Source: Granulicella sapmiensis
GTDB lineage: Bacteria; Acidobacteriota; Terriglobia; Terriglobales; Acidobacteriaceae
Length of the DNA: 64,000 nucleotides
Reading direction: 5' to 3'
NCBI GenBank assembly: GCA_026225395.1
Contig: JAMFSR010000021.1
Span: forward strand, 288,027 to 352,026
Made by a program: the position numbers and the translations under genes. Shown one piece after another: positions 56,924 through 64,000 of the stretch (position 1 is the first letter of the stretch; each line of letters starts with the position of its first letter). The notes under the pieces were generated by a model. That model saw only the letters and a program-made list of their open reading frames with translations. It was not told where the DNA came from and did no database searches.

Positions 56924-57387
56924 ATGGATCGTCGCGAATTCGCTACACTTTTACCCACTCTGCTTGCCACCACCGCCCTCCTGTCCGAAACCGCCTCTGC
57001 TCAGCAACCGGCAACTCCGGCCAACACGAAGGCCCCATTGCCCGAAATTGTCTCCGGCGTTTACCCGCCGGGGCCGGCTACCGGTTCTGGCGGACGCACC
57101 GGCCATCGCTTTCTCGCCGGCATGCTCAAAGCCGGCAACATCCAGATCAGATGCACGAGACTCGCCAGGAGCCTGGCACGCCTCACGAAGCGGTCGGTCA
57201 CCACCTTCATAATGAAATCTGGCTCGTCCGTGAAGGCATTTGCGAACTGACCACCAACGGCGTTACCCGCCGCATGGTCGCGGGCGATGTGGGCATCTGT
57301 TGTGCAGGGGACCTTCACTATGTCGCTAACGCCGGCGACGTCCCTTGCGAGTACTTCGTGGTCACCGTAGGCCCGCCGGAGCCATAG
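56924..57387 (+). pseudogene. cupin-domain secreted protein gene, frameshifted
   Basis: The frame from ATG 56924 (MDRREFATLLPTLLATTALL, a signal-like start) continues through VSGVYPPGPATGSG to near 57147, then runs into an unrelated sequence ending at 57250. The second half resumes in another frame from about 57151 as MHETRQEPGTPHEAVGHHLH and EIWLVREGICELTTNGVTRR, a single-cupin beta-barrel with the His/Glu metal pattern. It ends at 57387 with a terminator. One indel near 57147 restores continuity. This is a real frameshift or a sequencing error; the joined product would be about 154 residues. Confidence 0.75.
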
Positions 57388-57411
57388 CCTCTGGCCAGTC
57401 CGGAGCAAAAA

Positions 57412-57447
57412 AGAAGACCCGCAGCAGCTGCCGCGGGCCTTCTTTTC
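57412..57447 (+). terminator. terminator after the cupin gene
   Basis: Eleven-base arms AGAAGACCCGC and GCGGGCCTTCT with one mismatch and a 10-base loop, followed by TTTTCT. It lies between the plus-strand cupin gene and the convergent YtxH gene. Confidence 0.7.
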
Positions 57448-57469
57448 TCTCCCCAAGATCGGATTCGAA

Positions 57470-57775
57470 CTAAACCAACTTCTGGACTGCCTTTGCAGCC
57501 TTTGACGCGGACTTCACATAGCCGCTGGCTACATCCACGACATCGTCAAACTGATCCTTGGTGGTATCGATCAGTTTCTGCGCTTCCTTGCTCAATTTCT
57601 CTGCCTGATCCTTCAGGTAATCCCCTGCATCTTCAAGGGCTTCGCCTGCGTCTTCAATGCTCCGCTTCAACTTCTTGCGCGTCTGCGCGCCGGTTGCTGG
57701 GGCGTACAGCAAGGCAGCAATTCCACCGGCCAATGCTCCCACTCCAAGTGCGATCCAGAATTCCTTGTGACGCAT
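57470..57775 (-). CDS. YtxH-domain membrane protein
   Basis: A 101-residue protein with one N-terminal TM (about 5-26, FWIALGVGALAGGIAALLYAP) and the YtxH motif around APATGAQTRKKLK (about 25-38). The C-terminal helix is rich in Lys, Asp and Ala. YtxH proteins are small general-stress proteins of unknown function. The ATG at 57775 has GGAGG five bases upstream. Confidence 0.85.
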   Translation of the reverse strand: MRHKEFWIALGVGALAGGIAALLYAPATGAQTRKKLKRSIEDAGEALEDAGDYLKDQAEKLSKEAQKLIDTTKDQFDDVVDVASGYVKSASKAAKAVQKLV

Positions 57776-57856
57776 GGACACCTCCGACAAAATAAGTTCA
57801 AACCCTTGGATTCACGCCTGCACCGGTGGGTTGGTCGATGAGACGACTTTTGCCTA

Positions 57857-58606
57857 TCAGGCCAGCCCGGCTAGCTCCATAGCTTTGACAAAGACCCGCG
57901 CGAACATCGCCCGGTTGAGCCTCCCCGTATTCGTGTTGCGCAACGAGGGATGATAGCTCCCCAGCAAGGTTACACCGTTTGGAAGCACATACTTGGCCCC
58001 ATGGCCGAAGCTATACGCCGACCGCCGCTCGATAACGCCTTCAAGCAACAAATGGGCCAGATACCCGTCCCAGGCGATCTTCCCAAGGCAGACCACCACC
58101 TTTACCCGCTTGAGTGCAGCAACTTCGGCCGTAAGGTGGCTGGAGCAGTTTCGTATCTCGTCGGGCTTGGGCTTATCTCCTGGCGGAGCGCAACGAACCA
58201 CTGAGCCGATCCACAGGTTTTTCAACTTCAGGCCGTCGTCCCGTCCTACCGCTTTTGGCTTGCTTGCCAGCCCAAGCTCATGCAGGACAGGGTACATAAA
58301 GTCGCCGGAGCCGTCCCCGGTAAACGGTCTTCCCGTGCGGTTTGCCCCATGCGCCCCGGGTGCCAGACCCAGAACCAGGATCCTTGCTTTCGGGTCTCCA
58401 AACCCGGGAACCGGGCGCGCCCAATATACTTCGTCACGGTAGGCCTTGCGTCGAACCTCGCCGATCCCACGGCAGTACTCGCGCAACCTCGAACACCGGA
58501 CACAGGTAACAATATTTACATGCAAATCCTGTAGAATGTGTATATTGCCCCTCTGGTTTGGGGTCAACGTCCGGTTCGCATCTAATGTGTTGCTGGAAAC
58601 TTTCAC
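57857..58606 (-). CDS. Uracil-DNA glycosylase, family 5 (UDGb)
   Basis: A 249-residue iron-sulfur uracil-DNA glycosylase. CVRC (about 36-39) and two downstream Cys (VVRCAPPGD and RNCSSH) are positioned to bind an iron-sulfur cluster, as in family 4 and 5 enzymes. The active motif LGLAPGAHGANRTGRPFTGD (about 78-97) is close to the UDGb motif A, and GSYHPSLRNTN (about 218-228) is motif B. It removes uracil (and other deaminated bases) from DNA. The start is uncertain; GTG at 58606 begins with about 30 poorly conserved residues. Confidence 0.87.
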   Translation of the reverse strand: MKVSSNTLDANRTLTPNQRGNIHILQDLHVNIVTCVRCSRLREYCRGIGEVRRKAYRDEVYWARPVPGFGDPKARILVLGLAPGAHGANRTGRPFTGDGSGDFMYPVLHELGLASKPKAVGRDDGLKLKNLWIGSVVRCAPPGDKPKPDEIRNCSSHLTAEVAALKRVKVVVCLGKIAWDGYLAHLLLEGVIERRSAYSFGHGAKYVLPNGVTLLGSYHPSLRNTNTGRLNRAMFARVFVKAMELAGLA

Positions 58607-58795
58607 GCTCGGTGATCATAGCCGATAACAAAAGCACGCAACGGAAACGGCAGTAACCGTATCCGGCGGCCCGATCTTTGGGACACTGCCATCCATTCGG
58701 CCCAATTCAGCGTCTCCATTAGAAGAGCGCGCACAAGCTATTCTTTCTAAAGTCGGCCCTTGGATTGCATAAGTTTCTGGCGGGGAGATCGGTAC

Positions 58796-60088
58796 ATGAA
58801 GTTGGCAACACCCCAGTCGACCCGGCACTACTATTCGCGAATGCACCAGTGGAGCACCTCGGGATGGATGACCCCCGCTCTCCTCGGCATCCTGAGCCTC
58901 GCCCTAGTCGGCGGTTCCTTTGAGCACACCCGGGGTAACCTGCATCGGATCCGAAAGCACGTCGGGGTGTCGGACAACGCCACCGTTTCGAACGGTCCTG
59001 GCGGCCAGGATCCGCTTATCCTGAAGCGTCAGCGCAACATGACAGATGACCAGCCGGAGTTCGTTTCCGCCACCCTGCTTCCCGGCCGCGGCTTCAACCT
59101 TTGGCAATTGACCGCCTTTCTCCCCGGACACGGAGAGGTTCCATTGCTCATTTCTCCCTCCGTGGCTGACGCTACTGGGTTGCTGAACGGCACTGGGCCG
59201 GACGCCAGCGGAACGGCATCGACCAACTCCGGCGGAGCGTTTCTGGCACCGTGGGCCTCACAGCTTCAGGGCGGCCCTTCCGCTGCGCCAGGCTATCTGC
59301 AGACGCAATGGCACGGTGACCGGCTGGAGTTCCCTTCCGTCACGCCGGGCAGCTCACTTTCTGTCGAAGGCTTGCTACTGGCACGGGCTTCGGATGCCAT
59401 TCAAACCAAAGTGACGCCGGACGGCGAGTCCGCGCAAACCACATTCCATGCCGGAAGCTTTGCAGGCGGCTGGCCAGGCAATACCGAGCTCACGATCTCA
59501 ACGGAACTCTCCGGCCACTCCCTCATACTGACGATGACCGCCCAGAACATCAGCGCTATCCCGGAACCCTTCGGGATGGGTTGGCATCCCTATTTTGCAA
59601 TTCCAAGCGGGGACCGCGAGAATGCGACCCTTGTCATACCCTCCAACAACCGCATATCGCCGCCGGATCGCCATACAGGACTGTCCAACGGCGCCATCCT
59701 CTCTACGCTGGACACGCCTTACGAGTTCTTCCACGCAGGCGGAACGAAGCTGGGCACTACGTCGCTTGACGACACGTATGTCAATCTCCACGCCGGAATT
59801 CTGGCAGACGATCCCATCGCAGAGTTGCACGATCCAGCCTTCAACTACGGCCTCCGCGTGATTCCGCTCAGCAGTAACATCAGGAACTTCCGTGTGATCG
59901 CGCCGGCCGGCAAACCCTGGGTTTCCCTTGGCCCGAACATGAACCTCCCTGATCCGTTTGGGCACGAGTGGGACCAGTTGGAGTCCAGCGGCATGATCGT
60001 TCTGCAACCGGGCGATACGGTGCAGTGGAAGGTGCGCCTCGAGATCTTCGCGCTCAATCGTGGCATAAGCGGTCTGCCTAATCCATAG
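58796..60088 (+). CDS. Aldose 1-epimerase-family protein
   Basis: A 430-residue protein matching the galactose mutarotase superfamily. It has the beta-sandwich signature around GFNLWQLTAFLPGHGEVPLL and the catalytic-type His-Pro in FGMGWHPYFAIPSGD (about 265-280), with a candidate base Glu later (LEIFALNRG). The first 60 residues hold a possible TM (about 25-43, LLGILSLALVGGSF) and a long extension of unknown role, which is unusual for cytosolic epimerases and suggests anchoring. The ATG at 58796 (GGGGAG about eight bases upstream) is preferred over one at 58760. Sugar specificity unknown. Confidence 0.75.
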   Translation: MKLATPQSTRHYYSRMHQWSTSGWMTPALLGILSLALVGGSFEHTRGNLHRIRKHVGVSDNATVSNGPGGQDPLILKRQRNMTDDQPEFVSATLLPGRGFNLWQLTAFLPGHGEVPLLISPSVADATGLLNGTGPDASGTASTNSGGAFLAPWASQLQGGPSAAPGYLQTQWHGDRLEFPSVTPGSSLSVEGLLLARASDAIQTKVTPDGESAQTTFHAGSFAGGWPGNTELTISTELSGHSLILTMTAQNISAIPEPFGMGWHPYFAIPSGDRENATLVIPSNNRISPPDRHTGLSNGAILSTLDTPYEFFHAGGTKLGTTSLDDTYVNLHAGILADDPIAELHDPAFNYGLRVIPLSSNIRNFRVIAPAGKPWVSLGPNMNLPDPFGHEWDQLESSGMIVLQPGDTVQWKVRLEIFALNRGISGLPNP

Positions 60089-60114
60089 CGCAAACGGCAA
60101 TCGTCACACCTGGT

Positions 60115-60143
60115 TTGACCCTGCCGCCGCACCCTCGTATCCT
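60115..60143 (+). promoter_or_regulatory. putative promoter of tig
   Basis: TTGACC (60115-60120), a 17-base spacer and TATCCT (60138-60143). It predicts a transcript start near 60150 and a leader of about 128 bases before the TTG start codon of tig at 60278. Confidence 0.55.
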
Positions 60144-60277
60144 TATCAATGATCTGCATAGACTGGCGCTCCATTCTGCCCAGTTCATGCGAAACCGTCA
60201 CACCTCGTGGTGACGCATCCCTTGCGCGTTTCTTTAGAAAATTTCCCACGCCAGGATCTCCGGAAGGCATCAAGACT

Positions 60278-61732
60278 TTGACCACCTCAAACACCGTTCA
60301 AGACACACCCGAAACCACCAACGAACAGACCCTTGCCCTCGCCGAGACGCACGACCATGACCACGAAGGTCACGATCATGAAGGTCACGACCACTCCGGC
60401 CACGAGCATCATCACCACCACGCCGCGCCCACGCTGAACCCCGAGCTCACACGCTCGATCGAAGTCGAAGCTCCCGCGGAGGAAGTTTCCAAGGCTTACA
60501 GCAAGGTGACGCGCCGCTACGCCAAGATCGCCCGGATTCCCGGCTTCCGCGCCGGCAAGGTGCCCCCGGCGATGATCAAGTCCCGCTTTGCCCGCGAAGT
60601 CCGCGAGGAAGTGCTTGAAGCGCTGGTCAACGAGAAGTTCCGCGCAGCGCTGATCGAACAGAACATCACGCCGGTCTCGCAGCCGCAGGTTTCTGAATTG
60701 CTGCTCGCCGATGGCGCACCGTTGAAGTTCAAGGCCACCTTTGAAGTCCTGCCGACGATCAACATCGATGGCTACGACACCGTCGCAGTCACTCGCCCCG
60801 ACGCTTCGGTCGAGGAAGCCGAGTACGAAGCGGAACTCGCCAACGTGCTCGATCACCACGCCACCGTCGAGCCGGTCGAAGAAGATCGCGCGCTCACCGA
60901 TGGCGACTGGGCCGAAATCGAGTTCAAGGGCCAGATTCAGGACCTCGCACAGACTGTTGGCGAAGAAGGCCTCGAGACCAAGGCTGAGGCACAGCCCATC
61001 ACTGGCGAAGATGTGCTCATCGAAGTCGGCGGTAAGAATACGCTCGCTGCTTTCAACGAAGCGCTGCGTGGTGCCAAGGTGGGCCAGGAGCTTGCGTTTG
61101 AAGCCAGCTATCCTGCTGAGTTCGGCGACGCTCGCCTTGCCGGCAAGACCGTCGCCTACGACGTGAAGGTCAAGGCCATCAAGCGCAAGACCTACCCCGA
61201 GCACGACGAAGAGTTTGCCAAGCAGCTCGGACCGTACACCGATTGGGCTGACTTTGAAACCAAGCTCCGCGAGCGCCTTGCGACGCGCAAGGCCGACACG
61301 CTCAACGCTGAAGCCCGCGACAAGATGCTCGACGAGCTTATCGCTAAGTTCACCTTCCCTGTTCCCGAGACGTTTGTGCAGCAGCAGATCGACACTCGCC
61401 TCGAGCGTGGTCTTCGCGCTCTTGCCCAGCAGGGTATGAGCTCGGACGCTATGCGGCAGCTCGACTTCAGCCGTCTGCGTGAAGCACAACGCGAACAGGC
61501 TGTGAATGAAGTGAGGGTGTCGCTTGTGCTCGATCAAGTGGCCGCGCGCGAGAACATCACCGTCAGCGACGAGGAGATGGAGCGCGAGTTGATGATGCTC
61601 TCCATCCAGTCCCGCGAACCGCTCGATACTCTCCGCAAGCGCCTCACTGACGACGGCTCACTGCTCCGCATCCGCGAGCAGATGATTCGCGAGAAGACAG
61701 GCAACGCTCTCTTCGAAAAACTCGCGTCATAA
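60278..61732 (+). CDS. tig: Trigger factor with histidine-rich N-terminal tail
   Basis: A 484-residue ribosome-associated chaperone and prolyl isomerase. The ribosome-binding signature is in IARIPGFRAGKVPPAMIKSR (about 85-104), the PPIase domain spans about 195-285, and the C-terminal chaperone arms complete the protein. The TTG start at 60278 is favoured because the putative promoter would otherwise place the longer frame at the transcript start; GGAAGG lies about 12 bases upstream. Residues about 25-48 form a 24-residue tract containing 13 His interspersed with Asp, Glu and Gly. This is not normal for trigger factor. Downstream genes clpP and clpX are the standard partners. Confidence 0.92.
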   Translation: MTTSNTVQDTPETTNEQTLALAETHDHDHEGHDHEGHDHSGHEHHHHHAAPTLNPELTRSIEVEAPAEEVSKAYSKVTRRYAKIARIPGFRAGKVPPAMIKSRFAREVREEVLEALVNEKFRAALIEQNITPVSQPQVSELLLADGAPLKFKATFEVLPTINIDGYDTVAVTRPDASVEEAEYEAELANVLDHHATVEPVEEDRALTDGDWAEIEFKGQIQDLAQTVGEEGLETKAEAQPITGEDVLIEVGGKNTLAAFNEALRGAKVGQELAFEASYPAEFGDARLAGKTVAYDVKVKAIKRKTYPEHDEEFAKQLGPYTDWADFETKLRERLATRKADTLNAEARDKMLDELIAKFTFPVPETFVQQQIDTRLERGLRALAQQGMSSDAMRQLDFSRLREAQREQAVNEVRVSLVLDQVAARENITVSDEEMERELMMLSIQSREPLDTLRKRLTDDGSLLRIREQMIREKTGNALFEKLAS

Positions 61733-61743
61733 CCACGAACCCG

Positions 61744-61786
61744 GGTGAAACCCCGATCTATCACTTTTGGAGATCGGGGTTTCACC
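61744..61786. terminator. long hairpin between tig and clpP
   Basis: A perfect 16-bp stem, GGTGAAACCCCGATCT/AGATCGGGGTTTCACC, with an 11-base loop, 12 bases after the tig stop. There is no following T-run; it may be a processing or stability element rather than a full terminator. Confidence 0.6.
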
Positions 61787-61883
61787 GCCCCTAGTTACTA
61801 CCTAGGTTTTCCGTCCAGTCTTCCACAGCCCACCTAACCTACACCCGCCTATATCCTGATTAGGCACGAAGAAAGAGAGAGCT

Positions 61884-62477
61884 ATGGGACTCATACCAAT
61901 GGTGCTCGAGCAGACGAGCCGGGGCGAACGCTCCTACGATATCTACAGCCGTCTGCTGCGCGACAACATCATCTTCCTCGGTACGCCGATCGACGACAAC
62001 ATCGCCAACCTGATCATTGCGCAGATGCTCTTCCTCTCCGGAGAAGACCCAGAGAAGGACATCCAGCTCTATATAAATTCCCCGGGCGGCTCCATCTCTG
62101 CGGGCCTCGCCATATACGACACCATGCAGTACATCAAGAACGATGTCGTCACGTTCTGCATTGGACAAGCTGCTTCGATGGGTGCGTTCCTGTTGATGGC
62201 CGGCAAGAAGGGCAAGCGCTTTACGCTTCCTAACTCGCGCATCCTCATCCACCAGCCGTCCATGGGCGGCCTCGGCGGACAGGCGACAGACATCGACATC
62301 CACGCTCGCGAAATCCTTCGCATTCGTGAACTGACGAACAAGCTCATGAGCCAATCCACCGGCCAGCCGCTCGACCGCATCGAGCGCGACGTCGAACGCG
62401 ACTTCATCATGACCGCACCGCAGGCCAAAGAGTACGGCATCATCGATGACATCATCGACAGGCCACGCACAACTTAA
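61884..62477 (+). CDS. clpP: ATP-dependent Clp protease proteolytic subunit
   Basis: A 197-residue ClpP serine protease. The catalytic Ser is in [11 protein letters not shown] (about 92-102), His in LIHQPSMGG (about 121-129) and Asp in the downstream region. The N-terminal segment [20 protein letters not shown] is typical. It forms a tetradecamer and partners ClpX (next gene) and ClpC (54366). A ribosome binding site, AGAGAGAG, precedes the ATG. Confidence 0.95.
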   Translation: MGLIPMVLEQTSRGERSYDIYSRLLRDNIIFLGTPIDDNIANLIIAQMLFLSGEDPEKDIQLYINSPGGSISAGLAIYDTMQYIKNDVVTFCIGQAASMGAFLLMAGKKGKRFTLPNSRILIHQPSMGGLGGQATDIDIHAREILRIRELTNKLMSQSTGQPLDRIERDVERDFIMTAPQAKEYGIIDDIIDRPRTT

Positions 62478-62495
62478 ACCAAGCCTTGAAGACAG

Positions 62496-62529
62496 CGCCT
62501 CATCCTCCAAAGGATGAGGCGTTTTCCTT
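62496..62529 (+). terminator. rho-independent terminator after clpP
   Basis: Perfect 10-bp stem CGCCTCATCC/GGATGAGGCG with a 6-base loop, then TTTTCCTTT. It separates clpP from clpX, so clpX may have its own promoter within the 200 bases that follow. Confidence 0.82.
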
Positions 62530-62730
62530 TGCGAACGTCTACTCCTTCCCGACCTTTGCGTTCAAGGCTTTTCTCGCGAGCCCGGAACCTCCCTCGTCAC
62601 CGGGTATCCACTTCTTCATCCCTGTCCCCTGTTCGGACACCCATAAGGTCGGCAGAGGTGTAAACTTTTATTTGTTCGTACCGGACGCCGCTCCCCGTGA
62701 GGCCCCGGTGCAAAGGAGTTTCACCTGTCT

Positions 62731-64000
62731 ATGAAAACCTCTCGGGGCTCCGAAGAATCGCTTCGCTGCTCGTTCTGCCACAAGTCGCAAGACGCTGTCG
62801 CCAAGCTGATCTCCTCACCCTCCGACTATCCACGCGCTTACATCTGTGATGAGTGCGTCGCCGTTTGCAACTCCATCCTCGAAGACGACAAAGGTGACGC
62901 GCAGCCCGGTGCACAGCCTGCGCACCTGCCCAAGCCTGCTGAAGTCAAAGCCTTCCTCGACGACTACGTCATCGGCCAGGACGTCACCAAGAAGAAGCTC
63001 GCAGTCGCTGTCTACAACCACTACAAGCGCGTGCAGATGAACCGCACCCGCGGCAATGACGTCGAGCTCGCCAAGTCCAACATCCTTCTCGTCGGCCCTA
63101 CAGGCTCCGGCAAAACGCTGCTCGCGCAGACGCTTGCTAAGATGCTTGACGTGCCCTTCGCCATCGTCGATGCCACCACGCTGACCGAAGCCGGCTACGT
63201 CGGCGAAGACGTCGAGAACATCATCCTCAAGCTCCTGCAGGCTGCAGATGGCGACGTCGCCCGCGCGCAATCCGGCATCATCTACATCGACGAGATCGAC
63301 AAGATCGGCCGCAAGGATGAGAATCCTTCCATCACGCGCGATGTCTCCGGTGAAGGTGTGCAGCAGGCGCTGCTCAAGCTACTCGAAGGCACGATCGCCA
63401 ACGTTCCCCCGCAAGGCGGACGCAAGCACCCGCACCAGGAGTTCACCATTGTCGATACGACGAACATCCTGTTCATCTGCGGCGGCGCTTTCGTCGGCCT
63501 CGAAAAAGTTATCGGCCGCCGGATCGGAAAGAAAGCCCTTGGCTTCAAGACGCAGGGTACAGTCAAGCCGGAAGAAGTCACCCCCATCCGCGCTCAGCGC
63601 GACGCTGAGCTTCTCCGCCAGGCCGAGCCTCAGGATCTGCTCAAGTACGGCCTCATCCCCGAGTTCGTAGGCCGCCTGCCGGTGATGGGCGTGCTCGATG
63701 AACTCGACGAAGCCGCACTCATCGAGATTCTCACCAAGCCTCGCAACGCGATCCTTAAGCAATACGCCAAGCTGTTCGACTACGAAGGCGTTAAGGTCAC
63801 CTGGACCGATGGTGCAGCACGCGAGATTGCCCGCGAAGCCCTGAACCGCAAAGTCGGCGCCCGCGGCCTGCGTATGATCCTCGAAGAGCTCATGCTCGAC
63901 CTCATGTATCACGTGCCCGGCAACAAGAAAATCAAGGAGCTGACGATTACCGAGGACATGGTCAAGTCCCGCGACATCACGCTCCCTGTCATGCTTGAAA
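62731..64000 (+). CDS. clpX: ATP-dependent Clp protease ATP-binding subunit ClpX, cut by window end
   Basis: At least 423 residues are in the window; the gene runs off the end, with ClpX usually about 420-430 residues, so little is missing. It has an N-terminal zinc-binding domain ([10 protein letters not shown] and [10 protein letters not shown]), Walker A GPTGSGKT (about 113-120), Walker [13 protein letters not shown] and the sensor region [12 protein letters not shown]. The Arg-finger and C-terminal region ([12 protein letters not shown]) are normal. The ATG at 62731 has AAAGGAG upstream. It unfolds substrates for ClpP. Confidence 0.95.
   Translation, partial: MKTSRGSEESLRCSFCHKSQDAVAKLISSPSDYPRAYICDECVAVCNSILEDDKGDAQPGAQPAHLPKPAEVKAFLDDYVIGQDVTKKKLAVAVYNHYKRVQMNRTRGNDVELAKSNILLVGPTGSGKTLLAQTLAKMLDVPFAIVDATTLTEAGYVGEDVENIILKLLQAADGDVARAQSGIIYIDEIDKIGRKDENPSITRDVSGEGVQQALLKLLEGTIANVPPQGGRKHPHQEFTIVDTTNILFICGGAFVGLEKVIGRRIGKKALGFKTQGTVKPEEVTPIRAQRDAELLRQAEPQDLLKYGLIPEFVGRLPVMGVLDELDEAALIEILTKPRNAILKQYAKLFDYEGVKVTWTDGAAREIAREALNRKVGARGLRMILEELMLDLMYHVPGNKKIKELTITEDMVKSRDITLPVMLE

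Noticed and set aside
57458..57470. tRNA-like GGATTCGAAC, the complement of a T-loop sequence
   Set aside because: Flanking bases do not form a five-pair T stem or an acceptor stem on either strand.
60149..60277. Longer trigger factor start at ATG 60149
   Set aside because: It would begin at the predicted transcript start and add a sequence unlike trigger factor; TTG 60278 fits better.
60350..60421. Repeat of GGTCACGA units as a CRISPR or mobile repeat
   Set aside because: It encodes the in-frame histidine-rich tail; units are short and without spacers.

Overview
The window looks like chromosome of a Terriglobia-type Acidobacteriota (Terriglobus, Granulicella or Edaphobacter relatives). The signs are a large TonB-dependent receptor with an N-terminal carboxypeptidase-regulatory domain, an acidobacterial-type VWFA-related secreted protein, tandem MacB/FtsX-type permeases without an ATPase, a UPF0182 membrane protein, and many GTG/TTG starts in GC-rich DNA. 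This placement is inferred from gene content; there is no rRNA, tRNA, insertion sequence, phage or CRISPR array here.

Region 1 (about 0.1-17 kb) is the most distinctive. A minus-strand block runs from 14948 down to 5490: an M24-like protein, a PfkA-type sugar kinase, an L-fucose-isomerase-like protein, a GntR/FCD regulator, an aldehyde dehydrogenase, a split dehydratase/lyase resembling sulfolactate sulfo-lyase SuyA/SuyB, an LDH2-type dehydrogenase and a D-2-hydroxyacid dehydrogenase. A sugar-porter gene diverges from it. The last four genes match the known sulfolactate-degradation set (slcC, comC, suyA, suyB). With the upstream isomerase, kinase and aldehyde dehydrogenase, the block reads as a candidate sulfosugar (sulfoquinovose-like) pathway ending in pyruvate and sulfite. 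A 16-base motif occurs both at the block promoter and at the regulator's own promoter, which makes it a candidate operator. A Tat-exported GH2 glycosidase and a UPF0182 protein follow on the same strand.

Region 2 (17-31.5 kb) holds two MacB-like permeases, a PIN/RHH toxin-antitoxin pair, a TPR lytic transglycosylase, an ECF sigma factor with a zinc anti-sigma protein, a putative secreted protein, formimidoyltransferase, a PagL-like lipid A deacylase, YebC, diaminopimelate decarboxylase, two PspC proteins and a TPR protein.

Region 3 (31.5-47.3 kb) has a small CcmI-like membrane protein, a GntR(YtrA)-ABC operon with a clear promoter and operator, a PAS histidine kinase, a CatA-like acetyltransferase, the TonB receptor, a carboxypeptidase-regulatory protein with DUF4149, the VWFA protein, and a zinc alcohol dehydrogenase.

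Region 4 (47.3-64 kb) contains a Lol-type export operon in which permease and ATPase are separated by two diguanylate cyclases and an AhpD-like protein. It also has a DUF4034 protein, ClpC, a frameshifted cupin gene, YtxH, a family 5 uracil-DNA glycosylase, an aldose-1-epimerase-like protein, and the protein-quality locus tig-clpP-clpX (clpX cut by the window end). Trigger factor carries an unusual histidine-rich N-terminal tail.
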